A stretch of 15,706 nucleotides of DNA from the NCBI GenBank assembly GCA_009177225.1, contig WFLZ01000064.1, positions 1-15,706 on the forward strand, given 5' to 3'. This DNA is from Clostridia bacterium (lineage in GTDB: Bacteria > Bacillota > Clostridia > Oscillospirales > Ruminococcaceae). A program made the translations under genes and the position numbers. Shown one piece after another: positions 1 through 6,043 of the stretch (the first letter of the stretch is position 1; each line of letters begins with the position of its first letter). The notes below the pieces were generated by a model. That model searched no databases, was not told where the DNA came from, and saw only the letters and a list, made by a program, of their open reading frames with translations.

Positions 1-411
1 AACTATAACATCATTTTCGTCAATACCTGTTTCAGCAGAAACAAGACTGCACATTTTTTCAGCCTTTTCAACGCCGTCCGCATTGCACGTATTTGCATTT
101 ACCGAATTTACAATAACTGCCTTTGCAGTACCGTTTTTAATGTGTTCTTTAGTTACGAGGATAGGTGCACCCTTTACCTTGTTTGTGGTGTAAACCGCTG
201 CCGCTGTACATTCCTTGTCGGCAACGATAAGTGCAAGGTCATTTTTCTTTTTTGCAGACGGAAGTGCATTATTTGCAACGGCTGAATTTTCATCTGTGCT
301 GGTGAGAGGATTGTGAGCAAGTCCGCAATGTATACCATTTGCCTTAAAACCCTTTGCGGCACATACTCCGCCGTCAACAAAAGTTACTCCCTTAACTTCT
401 TTCAAATTCAT
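1..411 (-). CDS. argJ: Glutamate N-acetyltransferase / amino-acid acetyltransferase ArgJ, N-terminal part (cut by window edge)
   Basis: ArgJ moves the acetyl group from N-acetylornithine to glutamate in the cyclic arginine pathway; bifunctional forms also acetylate glutamate from acetyl-CoA. The reading frame is open for 137 codons from ATG at 409-411 to the window edge. Recognisable family blocks are GGVCAAKGFKANGIHCG (residues 14-30), DLALIVAD (58-65), AAAVYTTNKVKGAPILVTKEH (70-90) and AVIVNSVNANTCNADG (98-113). The start is set by AAGGAGATG a few bases upstream. That ribosome site overlaps the end of the 117-aa gene, whose stop is only 3 bp before this ATG, so the two are probably translationally coupled. 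Two oddities: about 25 polar residues (31-56) sit where the family usually has a short linker, and Val104 replaces the Gly of the usual NSGNAN. The catalytic Thr-Gly cleavage site lies outside the window, so mono- versus bifunctionality cannot be judged. Confidence 0.93.
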   Translation of the reverse strand, partial: MNLKEVKGVTFVDGGVCAAKGFKANGIHCGLAHNPLTSTDENSAVANNALPSAKKKNDLALIVADKECTAAAVYTTNKVKGAPILVTKEHIKNGTAKAVIVNSVNANTCNADGVEKAEKMCSLVSAETGIDENDVIV

Positions 412-414
412 TCT

Positions 415-768
415 TTACATCTCCTTATTATCAAATCTTACATTAATCTGAGGGTCATAAAGCGGACAATCAAATTCAAGCATAATATCAATTATCTTAT
501 TGAGACTGCTATAATCCAGGTTTTCCGAACATTCAAAAATTACAGCATTTTCATAAACTTCAACCGTAAACGAACCTTTTTCCGATTCAAAATTATATTC
601 GTCAAGCCACCAGTCCAAAAAAATTCTGCTTAAACGTTTCAAAATTCCGTCCGTGTCAAGATTTTCCAGTCCTGAAATTTTCTCACCATTGCATAACTTC
701 ATATAAATTTCCCGACTGTCCATATGAAATCCGTCTGTATTTTTCCAGAATACTAATTGTCTGCCCAT
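415..768 (-). CDS. Hypothetical protein, 117 aa, inside the arginine cluster
   Basis: I do not recognise a named family. The protein is small, acidic and soluble, with no signal peptide or membrane segment. It is rich in aromatics near the start (LVFWKNTDGFH, residues 5-15) and has a Trp-Trp pair (residues 53-54, in FLDWWLDEY). The C-terminal half reads as beta strands followed by an amphipathic helix (SLNKIIDIMLEF) and ends CPLYDPQINVRFD. That tail resembles ones I associate with uncharacterised conserved Firmicutes proteins, but this is memory, not a search. The start at ATG 768 has AAAGGAG about 9 bp upstream, a convincing site. It lies 48 bp after the GNAT gene and 3 bp before argJ, so it is almost certainly co-transcribed with both. 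A role in arginine metabolism is suggested only by position. Confidence 0.75.
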   Translation of the reverse strand: MGRQLVFWKNTDGFHMDSREIYMKLCNGEKISGLENLDTDGILKRLSRIFLDWWLDEYNFESEKGSFTVEVYENAVIFECSENLDYSSLNKIIDIMLEFDCPLYDPQINVRFDNKEM

Positions 769-816
769 ATCAGACTACTCCTTTAACTTTTTTCAATTCC
801 ATAATCCTCTATTTTG

Positions 817-1257
817 TCAAGTATCTATACGCACCAATTCACAAAGAGCTTTATTCCGATAGGCAATATCGTTTCTTAAAGTAAAGCCCTGATTTTCCCA
901 GAAAGCGTTTCCAACTTCATTGTATTTGAAAACAAGCAGTGCAACTTTGCTTATTCCCTCGTTTTTCAAAGCAGAAAGACAGGTATTCACAAGTTTTGTT
1001 CCGATTCCGCATCGTCTGTATTTTTCAGCAACGGACATATGGTATATATAACCTCTGCGACCGTCATTTCCGCTGATAATTACGCCTGCAATTTCACCGT
1101 TTTGTTCTGCGACAAAACAAGTTGACGGATTGCGTTCAAGAAAACGTTTTATTCCATCATGAGAGTCATCAACATTATTGAAACCCATGTTTCTGCAAGA
1201 CATCCAAAGAGCATAAACGTTGTCATAATCTGAAATATTCATTGTGCGTATATTCAT
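817..1257 (-). CDS. GNAT-family N-acetyltransferase (YpeA-like)
   Basis: This 146-aa protein should transfer acetyl from acetyl-CoA to an amine; the substrate is unknown. The GNAT fold is clear: FVAEQNGEIAGVI (48-60) is the beta2-beta4 region with GRRGYIYHMSV (66-76) following. The acetyl-CoA motif A is R81-R-C-G84-I-G86, matching R/Q-x-x-G-x-G/A. The motif B region is KYNEVGNAFWENQGF (111-125). Overall layout resembles E. coli YpeA, a short stand-alone GNAT, more than the kinase-fused ArgA. The open frame extends upstream to 1305, but the ATG at 1255-1257 has GGAGGG 6-7 bp before it and begins at the usual N-terminal MNIR of the fold, so I chose it. It starts 22 bp after argC ends, placing it in the arginine operon. 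A contribution to N-acetylglutamate supply is possible but only an inference from position. Confidence 0.88.
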   Translation of the reverse strand: MNIRTMNISDYDNVYALWMSCRNMGFNNVDDSHDGIKRFLERNPSTCFVAEQNGEIAGVIISGNDGRRGYIYHMSVAEKYRRCGIGTKLVNTCLSALKNEGISKVALLVFKYNEVGNAFWENQGFTLRNDIAYRNKALCELVRIDT

Positions 1258-1279
1258 TGTTAATCCCTCCGTCTGAAAC

Positions 1280-2227
1280 TTATACAAGACCTGTGGTTTC
1301 GTCAATTCCCATCATAATATTAAGACACTGTACTGCCGCACCGCTTGCACCTTTACCAAGATTATCAAGACGTGAACACAGTAAAATCTGTTCGTCGTTT
1401 CCGAAAACAAACAACTGCATTTTGTTAAATCCGCTGAGTGTGTTGGAAGCAAGGAAAAACGCTTTTTGTTCCTCTGCTGACATAAGCGGCATGACTTCAA
1501 CAAGCTTTGCATTTTCGTAATGCTTTGAGTACATTTCATGAATCTTTTCGGCAGTGACATTTTTATCAAGCTGTCTTGTCTGAATCGGAACACTTACAAC
1601 CATACCGCTATAATAATCGCATATTATGGGGTTGAACATTGGTTTATACTTAAGTCCTGAAATCGCCTGCATTTCGGGTAAATGCTTATGTTCCTGAGAA
1701 AGTGCATACTGACGGGGACTATTATATTCATATGGTTTTTCGTCACTCTCATAAACGGCAATTGCTTTTTTTCCCGCACCGCTGTAACCTGATGTTGCAT
1801 ATGCAAACACCGGAAAATCGTCCGGAATAATTCCGTTGTTCACAAGCGGATATACTATTGATGCAAAACCGCTTGCATAGCAACCCGGAACCGCTACTCT
1901 GTTAGAACTTTTAATTTTATCTCTGTGAGACTGTGAAAGTTCCGGAAAACCGTAAGCCCACGCCGGATTAGTACGGTGAGCAGTTGAAGCGTCAATTATT
2001 CTTACATGGTCGTTGTCCACAAAAGAAACTGCTTCCCTTGACGCAGCGTCCGGCAGACAGAGAAAAGTATAATCCGACATATTTATGAATTTTGCCCTTT
2101 CTGCTGAATCCTTACGCTTTTCCTCGCTTATACGGAGAATTTCGACATCATTCCTGTTCTCGAAACGCTCCAGTATTTTAAGTCCGGTAGTACCCTCCTG
2201 ACCGTCTATATATATTTTTACAGACAT
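1280..2227 (-). CDS. argC: N-acetyl-gamma-glutamyl-phosphate reductase ArgC (short, type 2 form)
   Basis: ArgC reduces N-acetyl-gamma-glutamyl phosphate to N-acetylglutamate semialdehyde with NADPH, the third step of arginine synthesis, in the cytoplasm. The 315-aa product has the N-terminal nucleotide-binding stretch IDGQEGTTGLKI (7-18), the active-site cysteine C116 in VAVPGCYASG, and the conserved His in QEHKHLPEM (H180/H182). The length and the form of the cysteine motif fit the short 'other' (type 2) ArgC group rather than the roughly 345-aa classic form. The frame is open upstream to 2338, but the ATG at 2225-2227 has GGAGG 8 bp before it and starts exactly at the conserved MSVKIYIDG, so the longer version is rejected. 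It follows the small membrane protein by 16 bp and precedes the GNAT gene by 22 bp. Confidence 0.95.
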   Translation of the reverse strand: MSVKIYIDGQEGTTGLKILERFENRNDVEILRISEEKRKDSAERAKFINMSDYTFLCLPDAASREAVSFVDNDHVRIIDASTAHRTNPAWAYGFPELSQSHRDKIKSSNRVAVPGCYASGFASIVYPLVNNGIIPDDFPVFAYATSGYSGAGKKAIAVYESDEKPYEYNSPRQYALSQEHKHLPEMQAISGLKYKPMFNPIICDYYSGMVVSVPIQTRQLDKNVTAEKIHEMYSKHYENAKLVEVMPLMSAEEQKAFFLASNTLSGFNKMQLFVFGNDEQILLCSRLDNLGKGASGAAVQCLNIMMGIDETTGLV

Positions 2228-2243
2228 ATTTGTTTCCTCCGAA

Positions 2244-2495
2244 TTATTTATTTTTACGTTTGTTTTTTTTGCGTTCATACTTTGCACGCTTAGGGTCTTC
2301 AAGGTCTGATTCGTCCTCAATAAGAGAATGCCATACACTTATTCCGAGTGTAACAACCACAACAAAGACAAACCAGAAAATATGTGCTTTCGGAACGACC
2401 GCAATCCACAGACCCATTATAAGCTCACCGACAATCCATATAACGCCCATGAGTATTGAAAGACCCATTATAAAAATTACATCTTTTTTCTTCAT
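2244..2495 (-). CDS. Small two-helix membrane protein, 83 aa, between argH and argC
   Basis: No family is recognised. The protein has two hydrophobic segments (about residues 7-32 and 38-56), followed by an acidic patch (EDESDLED) and a strongly basic Lys/Arg tail (residues 69-83). The tail suggests a cytoplasmic C-terminus under the positive-inside rule. The ATG at 2493-2495 lies 5 bp after the argH stop. A TTG three codons earlier (2502-2504) overlaps that stop as TTGA and would give 86 aa. Neither start has a good ribosome site, so translation probably depends on ribosomes finishing argH. The gene ends 16 bp before argC. A role in arginine uptake or sensing is pure speculation. Confidence 0.7.
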   Translation of the reverse strand: MKKKDVIFIMGLSILMGVIWIVGELIMGLWIAVVPKAHIFWFVFVVVVTLGISVWHSLIEDESDLEDPKRAKYERKKNKRKNK

Positions 2496-2500
2496 AAAAT

Positions 2501-3880
2501 TCAAATATCAAGCGATTTTTTTGCAATAGCAATCTGTTCACTTACTGCGTTGGGAGACGGTCCACCCTCTGATTTTCTTTCACGGACACACGTTTCAAGA
2601 TTTATAGCTTCGTAAACGTCATTATCAAAGAGTTCAGTCATAGCCCTGTAGTCGTCGAGCGGAAGTGTTTCAAGAGTTAGACCCTTTTCAATACACTGTG
2701 CAACAAGAGTACCTGTAATCTTGTATGCGTCACGGAACGGCATACCCTTTTTAACAAGATAGTCCGCACAGTCTGTAGCGTTTATGAAACCTCTTGCAGC
2801 GGCGTTACGCATATTTTCCTTTAATACTTTCATAGTCGAAATCATGGGAATGAAAGTTTTCACACAAAGTTTTACATTGTCAACTGCATCAAAAATAGCT
2901 TCTTTGTCCTCCTGCATATCCTTATTATATGCAAGCGGAAGACCTTTCAGCATGGAAAGAAGTGTTATAAGGTCGCCGTTGACACGTCCTGTCTTGCCTC
3001 TGATAAGTTCAGTAATATCAGGGTTTTTCTTCTGAGGCATGATTGACGAACCTGTAGCAAAAGCGTCGTCAAGTTCAATGAACTTGAACTCCCACGAACA
3101 CCACATTATTATTTCCTCGGAAAAACGTGAAAGATGTGTCATAATAAGAGACAACGCACAGTTAAGCTCAACACAGAAGTCACGGTCTGAAACGCCGTCA
3201 AGACTGTTTGCCATAGGTGCGGTAAATCCAAGAAGTTCAGCAGTCTGTTTTCTGTTGGTACGGTAAGTAGTACCGGCTAAAGCACCACTTCCGAGCGGAC
3301 AGTAATTCATTCTCTTTGAAACGTCCTGAAGTCTTTCGAGGTCACGCAGGAACATGAAAACATACGCCATTAAATGATGTGAGAAAGTTATCGGCTGTGC
3401 TCTCTGTAAGTGGGTATATCCGGACATTATTGTTTCTGTATGCTGTTCAGCCATATTTACGAGAGTTACAGCAAGTTTTTTTACAAGGTCATATATCTCT
3501 TGAATTTCGTCACGTAAATAAAGTCTTATGTCAACGGCTACCTGGTCATTTCTTGAACGTGAGGTATGAAGTCTTTTTCCGACATCACCGAGACGCTTTG
3601 TAAGTTCTGCCTCAATAAACATATGAATATCTTCGGCGTTCGGGTCAAGCTCCAGTTTACCAGAGTCAATATCCGACAAAATACCCTTTAATCCGTCGAT
3701 AATCTGCAAACTGTCCTCTTTTGTGATAATACCGCAGTCGCCGAGCATTGTGGCGTGTGCAATACTTCCCTGTATATCATGACGGTACATACGACCGTCA
3801 AAGGCTATCGACGAATTGAAAGCGTTTACAGTGTCATCAATTTTTTTGGAAAATCTTCCTGCCCACATCATATCAGCCAT
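2501..3880 (-). CDS. argH: Argininosuccinate lyase
   Basis: ArgH splits argininosuccinate into arginine and fumarate, the last step of the pathway, as a cytoplasmic homotetramer. The 459-aa length is standard. The fumarase/aspartase superfamily signature GSSIMPQKKNPD is at residues 277-288 and carries the catalytic Ser279. Other conserved blocks are TSRSRNDQVAVDIRLY (107-121), SGYTHLQRAQP (153-163, with catalytic His157) and the C-terminal RKSEGGPSP. The start at ATG 3878-3880 has AAGGAG about 11 bp upstream and opens with the typical MWAGRF. It begins 33 bp after the lipoprotein gene ends, and its TGA stop touches the start of the 83-aa membrane protein. No key residue is missing. Confidence 0.97.
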   Translation of the reverse strand: MADMMWAGRFSKKIDDTVNAFNSSIAFDGRMYRHDIQGSIAHATMLGDCGIITKEDSLQIIDGLKGILSDIDSGKLELDPNAEDIHMFIEAELTKRLGDVGKRLHTSRSRNDQVAVDIRLYLRDEIQEIYDLVKKLAVTLVNMAEQHTETIMSGYTHLQRAQPITFSHHLMAYVFMFLRDLERLQDVSKRMNYCPLGSGALAGTTYRTNRKQTAELLGFTAPMANSLDGVSDRDFCVELNCALSLIMTHLSRFSEEIIMWCSWEFKFIELDDAFATGSSIMPQKKNPDITELIRGKTGRVNGDLITLLSMLKGLPLAYNKDMQEDKEAIFDAVDNVKLCVKTFIPMISTMKVLKENMRNAAARGFINATDCADYLVKKGMPFRDAYKITGTLVAQCIEKGLTLETLPLDDYRAMTELFDNDVYEAINLETCVRERKSEGGPSPNAVSEQIAIAKKSLDI

Positions 3881-3913
3881 AATTTTAAATCTCCTTTATA
3901 ATTTCATTAAATA

Positions 3914-4330
3914 TCAGTCAGACATACATTCTTTATGATTGTCAGTATAACCGGCATTGTTTGCTTCTTCAATTGACGAAAAATAAACCCTGTTTCGCTC
4001 ATAAGGCAGACTGTCGCAGTAAATACTGTGAAGTTTCTTACTTTTTTTATTGGCAATATAATTTTTTTCAGGTTTAGCAGTTTCGGAAACATATTCAGTT
4101 TCAGTTGTAGTAGTTTCAATTGTAGTAGTTTCGGTTGTAGTAGTTTCGGTTGTAGTAGTTTCAGGTATGTATTCTGTTTCAGTTGCATCAGCTTCAGATG
4201 TGTATAAAATTTCAGCTGAATTACTTTCGGTAACAGATTTTTTTGAAGAATCACCACCATTACAGCCCGTAAGTATCATCATACCGGCTATTACAAAAAA
4301 AGTTATAGTTTTCTTTATATTAATTTTCAT
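3914..4330 (-). CDS. Thr/Glu-rich lipoprotein with a C-terminal Ada-like small metal-binding-type domain
   Basis: This 138-aa protein has a lipoprotein signal: a Lys-containing start, a hydrophobic run and lipobox LTGC with Cys23 as the lipidated residue. A polar linker follows, with repeats of ETTTT (about residues 57-78). It is encoded by tandem 15-bp units and resembles a surface stalk. The last 50 residues (YIANKKSKKLHSIYCDS... VYFSSIEEANNAGY...HKEC, about 91-135) resemble the short Cys-rich module found after linkers in clostridial surface proteins and nucleases. The usual four-Cys pattern is reduced here to C105 and C135, with H101 and H132 as possible substitute ligands. The ATG at 4328-4330 has AAAGGAGGG 8 bp upstream; a TTG two codons earlier (4334-4336) is less likely. 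Function is unknown, and its place between argG and argH is unusual. Confidence 0.78.
   Translation of the reverse strand: MKINIKKTITFFVIAGMMILTGCNGGDSSKKSVTESNSAEILYTSEADATETEYIPETTTTETTTTETTTIETTTTETEYVSETAKPEKNYIANKKSKKLHSIYCDSLPYERNRVYFSSIEEANNAGYTDNHKECMSD
4103..4162. repeat. Four tandem 15-bp units encoding the Thr/Glu stalk
   Basis: Four consecutive 15-bp units (4103-4117, 4118-4132, 4133-4147, 4148-4162) share the core ttgtagtagtttc and differ only in their first two bases. Each encodes one five-residue ETTTT-type step on the minus strand. Because the unit is a multiple of three, copy number can change without breaking the frame, so the stalk length is likely variable between strains. 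Confidence 0.9.
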
Positions 4331-4384
4331 ATTCAATACCCTCCTTTACCAGACTTTGATTCATCATGCTTTTAAATTACAACA

Positions 4385-4402
4385 GGCAGGAGTTACCCTG
4401 CC
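4385..4402 (-). other. Short GC-rich hairpin between argG and the lipoprotein gene
   Basis: GGCAGG and CCTGCC form a perfect 6-bp stem with a 6-nt loop in the 102-bp gap after argG. On the minus strand it is followed by TTGTAATTTAAAAG, a poor U tract, so it could be a weak terminator or attenuator, or a processing/stability hairpin that separates argG levels from the downstream genes. A TGnTATAAT element just upstream (4414-4422) could also make this the 5' end of an internal transcript. Confidence 0.45.
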
Positions 4403-4413
4403 CGTGCAAATTT

Positions 4414-4422
4414 ATTATATCA
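4414..4422 (-). promoter_or_regulatory. Possible internal extended -10 promoter after argG
   Basis: On the minus strand the sequence reads TGATATAAT, an extended -10 (TGn plus a perfect TATAAT). No -35 is recognisable 16-18 bp upstream, where the argG coding end lies. If active, it would drive the lipoprotein and argH independently of argG. The match may be chance in AT-rich DNA. Confidence 0.3.
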
Positions 4423-4432
4423 ACTTGAAAAA

Positions 4433-5662
4433 TTACTTGTTGTTACGTTTCTGGTCGAGCTTAGCCTTAACGTGAATCGGGAGACCAAAGAGATTGATAA
4501 AGCCTGTAGCATCAGCCTGATTGTAAACTTCGTCAGCGTCGAAAGTAGCAACTTCCTCATCATAGAGGGTATACGGAGAAGTAACACCTGCATTGATGAT
4601 ATTGCCCTTGTAAAGCTTGAGTTTAACATCACCTGTAACTGTTTTCTGAGTTTCAGTAACGAAAGCACTCATAGCTTCACGGAGAGGTGTGAACCACTGA
4701 CCGTTGTAAACGATATCAGCGAACTTGATTCCGAGATACTGCTTAACTCTTGCTGTTTCCTTGTCGAGACAGATTGTTTCAAGAACTTCGTGAGCGTGGT
4801 AAAGGATAGCACCGCCGGGAGTTTCATAAACGCCTCTTGACTTCATACCAACAAGACGGTTTTCAACGAGGTCAGCGAGACCGATACCATTCTCACCGCC
4901 GAGTTTGTTAAGAGTTGTAACGATTTCAGTACCGTTCATTTCCTTGCCGTCGATAGCAGTCGGGATACCTTTTTCAAAGTGGATAGTAACATAAGTGGGC
5001 TTGTCGGGAGCGTCAATGGGAGATACACCGAGTTCAAGGAAACCTTCCTTTTCGTACTGCGGTTCATTTGCAGGGTCTTCGAGGTCAAGACCTTCGTGAG
5101 AAAGATGCCAGATATTCTTATCTTTAGAGTAGTTTGTTTCTCTGTTAATCTTAAGCGGAATGTCATGAGCTTCAGCATAGTCAATTTCTTCATCTCTTGA
5201 CTTGATGTCCCATTCTCTCCACGGAGCAATAATAGCCATATCAGGAGCAAACGCCTTTATAGCGAGTTCAAAACGAACCTGGTCGTTGCCCTTACCTGTA
5301 CAGCCGTGACAAATAGCGTCTGCACCCTCTGCAATAGCGATTTCAGCAATTCTCTTTGCAATAATCGGACGTGCGAAAGAAGTACCAAGTAAATATCTGT
5401 TTTCATAAACTGCACCAGCCTGAACAGTCGGGAAAACATAATTCTGAATGAATTCTTCCTTTAAATCCTCGATATAGAGCTTTGAAGCACCTGTCTTTTT
5501 AGCCTTTTCTTCAAGACCATCAAGCTCTGTACCCTGACCAACGTCAGCAGAAACAGCAATAACTTCACAGTTATTGTAATTTTCCTTGAGCCACGGGATA
5601 ATAATAGATGTATCAAGTCCGCCCGAATAAGCAAGAACTACTTTTTTAATTTCCTTAGCCAT
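4433..5662 (-). CDS. argG: Argininosuccinate synthase
   Basis: ArgG joins citrulline and aspartate, using ATP, to give argininosuccinate, the substrate of ArgH two genes downstream. The 409-aa product begins [19 protein letters not shown], with the ATP-pyrophosphatase P-loop SGGLD at residues 13-17. It contains [13 protein letters not shown], the conserved nucleotide/aspartate-binding block, and the family's C-terminal half ([20 protein letters not shown]). Length is normal for bacterial ArgG. The start at ATG 5660-5662 has AGGAGGT about 10 bp upstream. It is the first gene of the leftward cluster, with its own near-consensus promoter and candidate operators in the divergent intergenic region. 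A gap of about 100 bp with a small hairpin follows it, so argG may be expressed at a different level from the rest. Confidence 0.97.
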   Translation of the reverse strand: MAKEIKKVVLAYSGGLDTSIIIPWLKENYNNCEVIAVSADVGQGTELDGLEEKAKKTGASKLYIEDLKEEFIQNYVFPTVQAGAVYENRYLLGTSFARPIIAKRIAEIAIAEGADAICHGCTGKGNDQVRFELAIKAFAPDMAIIAPWREWDIKSRDEEIDYAEAHDIPLKINRETNYSKDKNIWHLSHEGLDLEDPANEPQYEKEGFLELGVSPIDAPDKPTYVTIHFEKGIPTAIDGKEMNGTEIVTTLNKLGGENGIGLADLVENRLVGMKSRGVYETPGGAILYHAHEVLETICLDKETARVKQYLGIKFADIVYNGQWFTPLREAMSAFVTETQKTVTGDVKLKLYKGNIINAGVTSPYTLYDEEVATFDADEVYNQADATGFINLFGLPIHVKAKLDQKRNNK

Positions 5663-5692
5663 AATAAATTTTACCTCCTGAACTTAATCATG

Positions 5693-5718
5693 TAATAAGT
5701 ATATTATACACTTATTAC
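5693..5718. promoter_or_regulatory. Near-perfect palindrome centred on the argG -10
   Basis: TAATAAGT (5693-5700) and ACTTATTA (5710-5717) form a perfect inverted repeat around a 9-bp spacer. One more base each side (5692/5718) and three inner pairs also match, giving 12 of 13 paired positions over about 27 bp. The centre (5705) falls within the argG -10 hexamer at 5703-5708. A dimeric repressor bound here would block promoter opening. It does not match the ArgR, CodY or PurR consensus, so the regulator is unknown. Confidence 0.6.
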
Positions 5719-5730
5719 CGCCAATGTCAA
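5703..5730 (-). promoter_or_regulatory. argG promoter (sigma-A type)
   Basis: On the minus strand TTGACA (5725-5730) and TATAAT (5703-5708) are both perfect consensus hexamers separated by 16 bp. The predicted transcription start is near 5696, giving a leader of about 33 nt before the argG ATG that contains the AGGAGGT ribosome site. Such a strong core promoter is normally held down by a repressor, consistent with the operators overlapping and flanking it. Confidence 0.85.
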
Positions 5731-5735
5731 GAGGG

Positions 5736-5753
5736 TTTGAATAAATATTCATT
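5736..5753. promoter_or_regulatory. Candidate ArgR operator (ARG box)
   Basis: The core TGAATAAATATTCA (5738-5751) matches the full 18-bp ArgR/AhrC consensus WNTGAATWWWWATTCANW at every defined position. It lies 7 bp upstream of the argG -35 (about -42 to -55). Further ATTCA half-sites occur at 5766-5770 and 5787-5791, at 19- and 21-bp steps, roughly two helical turns each, as expected for cooperative binding by an ArgR hexamer. The first box is convincing; the outer ones are only half-sites. Confidence 0.75.
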
Positions 5754-5913
5754 ATTTTCCAAAATATTCATGTTTATCCGCATATTATTCACAATTTGAT
5801 ATAGATAATTTTTAGTGATATTTCTTTTAACAATAAGATATGGAAAATCTCACATTAAAACTGCTTCTGTTTTGTGCGTTTTTACGATTTTTAATAAATT
5901 ATTATTATTTCTC

Positions 5914-5941
5914 TTGATATTTTCTGTTTTTATGTTATAAT
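5914..5941 (+). promoter_or_regulatory. Promoter of the malate/lactate dehydrogenase gene
   Basis: TTGATA (5914-5919) and TATAAT (5936-5941) are 16 bp apart, and TG at 5933-5934 makes an extended -10. The predicted start is near 5948, giving an untranslated leader of roughly 95 nt. Confidence 0.75.
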
Positions 5942-5988
5942 GATACTATGTATAAGTTCGCATTACAATCCCATAACTAATCTTTATT

Positions 5989-6013
5989 CATATGAGGATA
6001 AGTTTCTTATATG
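5989..6013 (+). other. Leader hairpin upstream of the dehydrogenase
   Basis: CATATGAG (5989-5996) pairs with CTTATATG (6006-6013) with one G-U pair and a 9-nt loop, in the untranslated leader about 18 nt before the ribosome site CGGAGG (6031-6036). It has no U tract, so it is not a terminator. It may stabilise the message; no known riboswitch is recognised. Confidence 0.4.
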
Positions 6014-6043
6014 CGAAAAATCTAACTATACGGAGGTTCTTAA

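Larger units (their letters stand above)
5663..6043. other. Divergent intergenic control region (argG / mdh-like gene)
   Basis: This 381-bp, very AT-rich stretch has no credible gene. It holds the argG promoter with two candidate operators on the left (5693-5753) and an extended -10 promoter with a leader hairpin for the rightward dehydrogenase on the right (5914-6013). Between about 5795 and 5910 I see only AT-rich sequence with no convincing motif. Confidence 0.85.

Noticed and set aside
313..633. 106-aa plus-strand frame opposite argJ and the 117-aa gene
   Set aside because: It runs antisense across two genes with good ribosome sites and has low-complexity composition and no ribosome site of its own.
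817..1305. Longer GNAT reading starting at 1305 inside argC
   Set aside because: The ATG at 1257 has a strong GGAGGG site and begins at the usual start of the fold. The extension overlaps the end of argC and has no similarity.
1280..2338. Longer argC reading with 37 extra N-terminal residues
   Set aside because: The extension has no ribosome site at its start and no family similarity, and it overlaps the small membrane protein gene. GGAGG and the conserved MSVKIYIDG fix the start at 2227.
3907..4260. 117-aa frame within the lipoprotein gene, rich in LLQPKLLQ repeats
   Set aside because: It is the tandem-repeat DNA read in another frame. The lipoprotein frame has a signal peptide, a lipobox and a ribosome site.
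5663..5695. T-box or riboswitch in the argG leader
   Set aside because: The predicted leader is only about 33 nt, too short for any known riboswitch or T-box.
5755..5773. Second complete ARG box
   Set aside because: Only the right half (ATTCA at 5766-5770) matches; the left half does not fit TGAAT, so it is noted as a half-site only.
5780..5850. Rex (redox) operator upstream of the dehydrogenase
   Set aside because: Only single half-site resemblances are present (TTCACAA near 5788 and TTAACAA near 5829). The partner halves at the required 4-bp spacing do not match.
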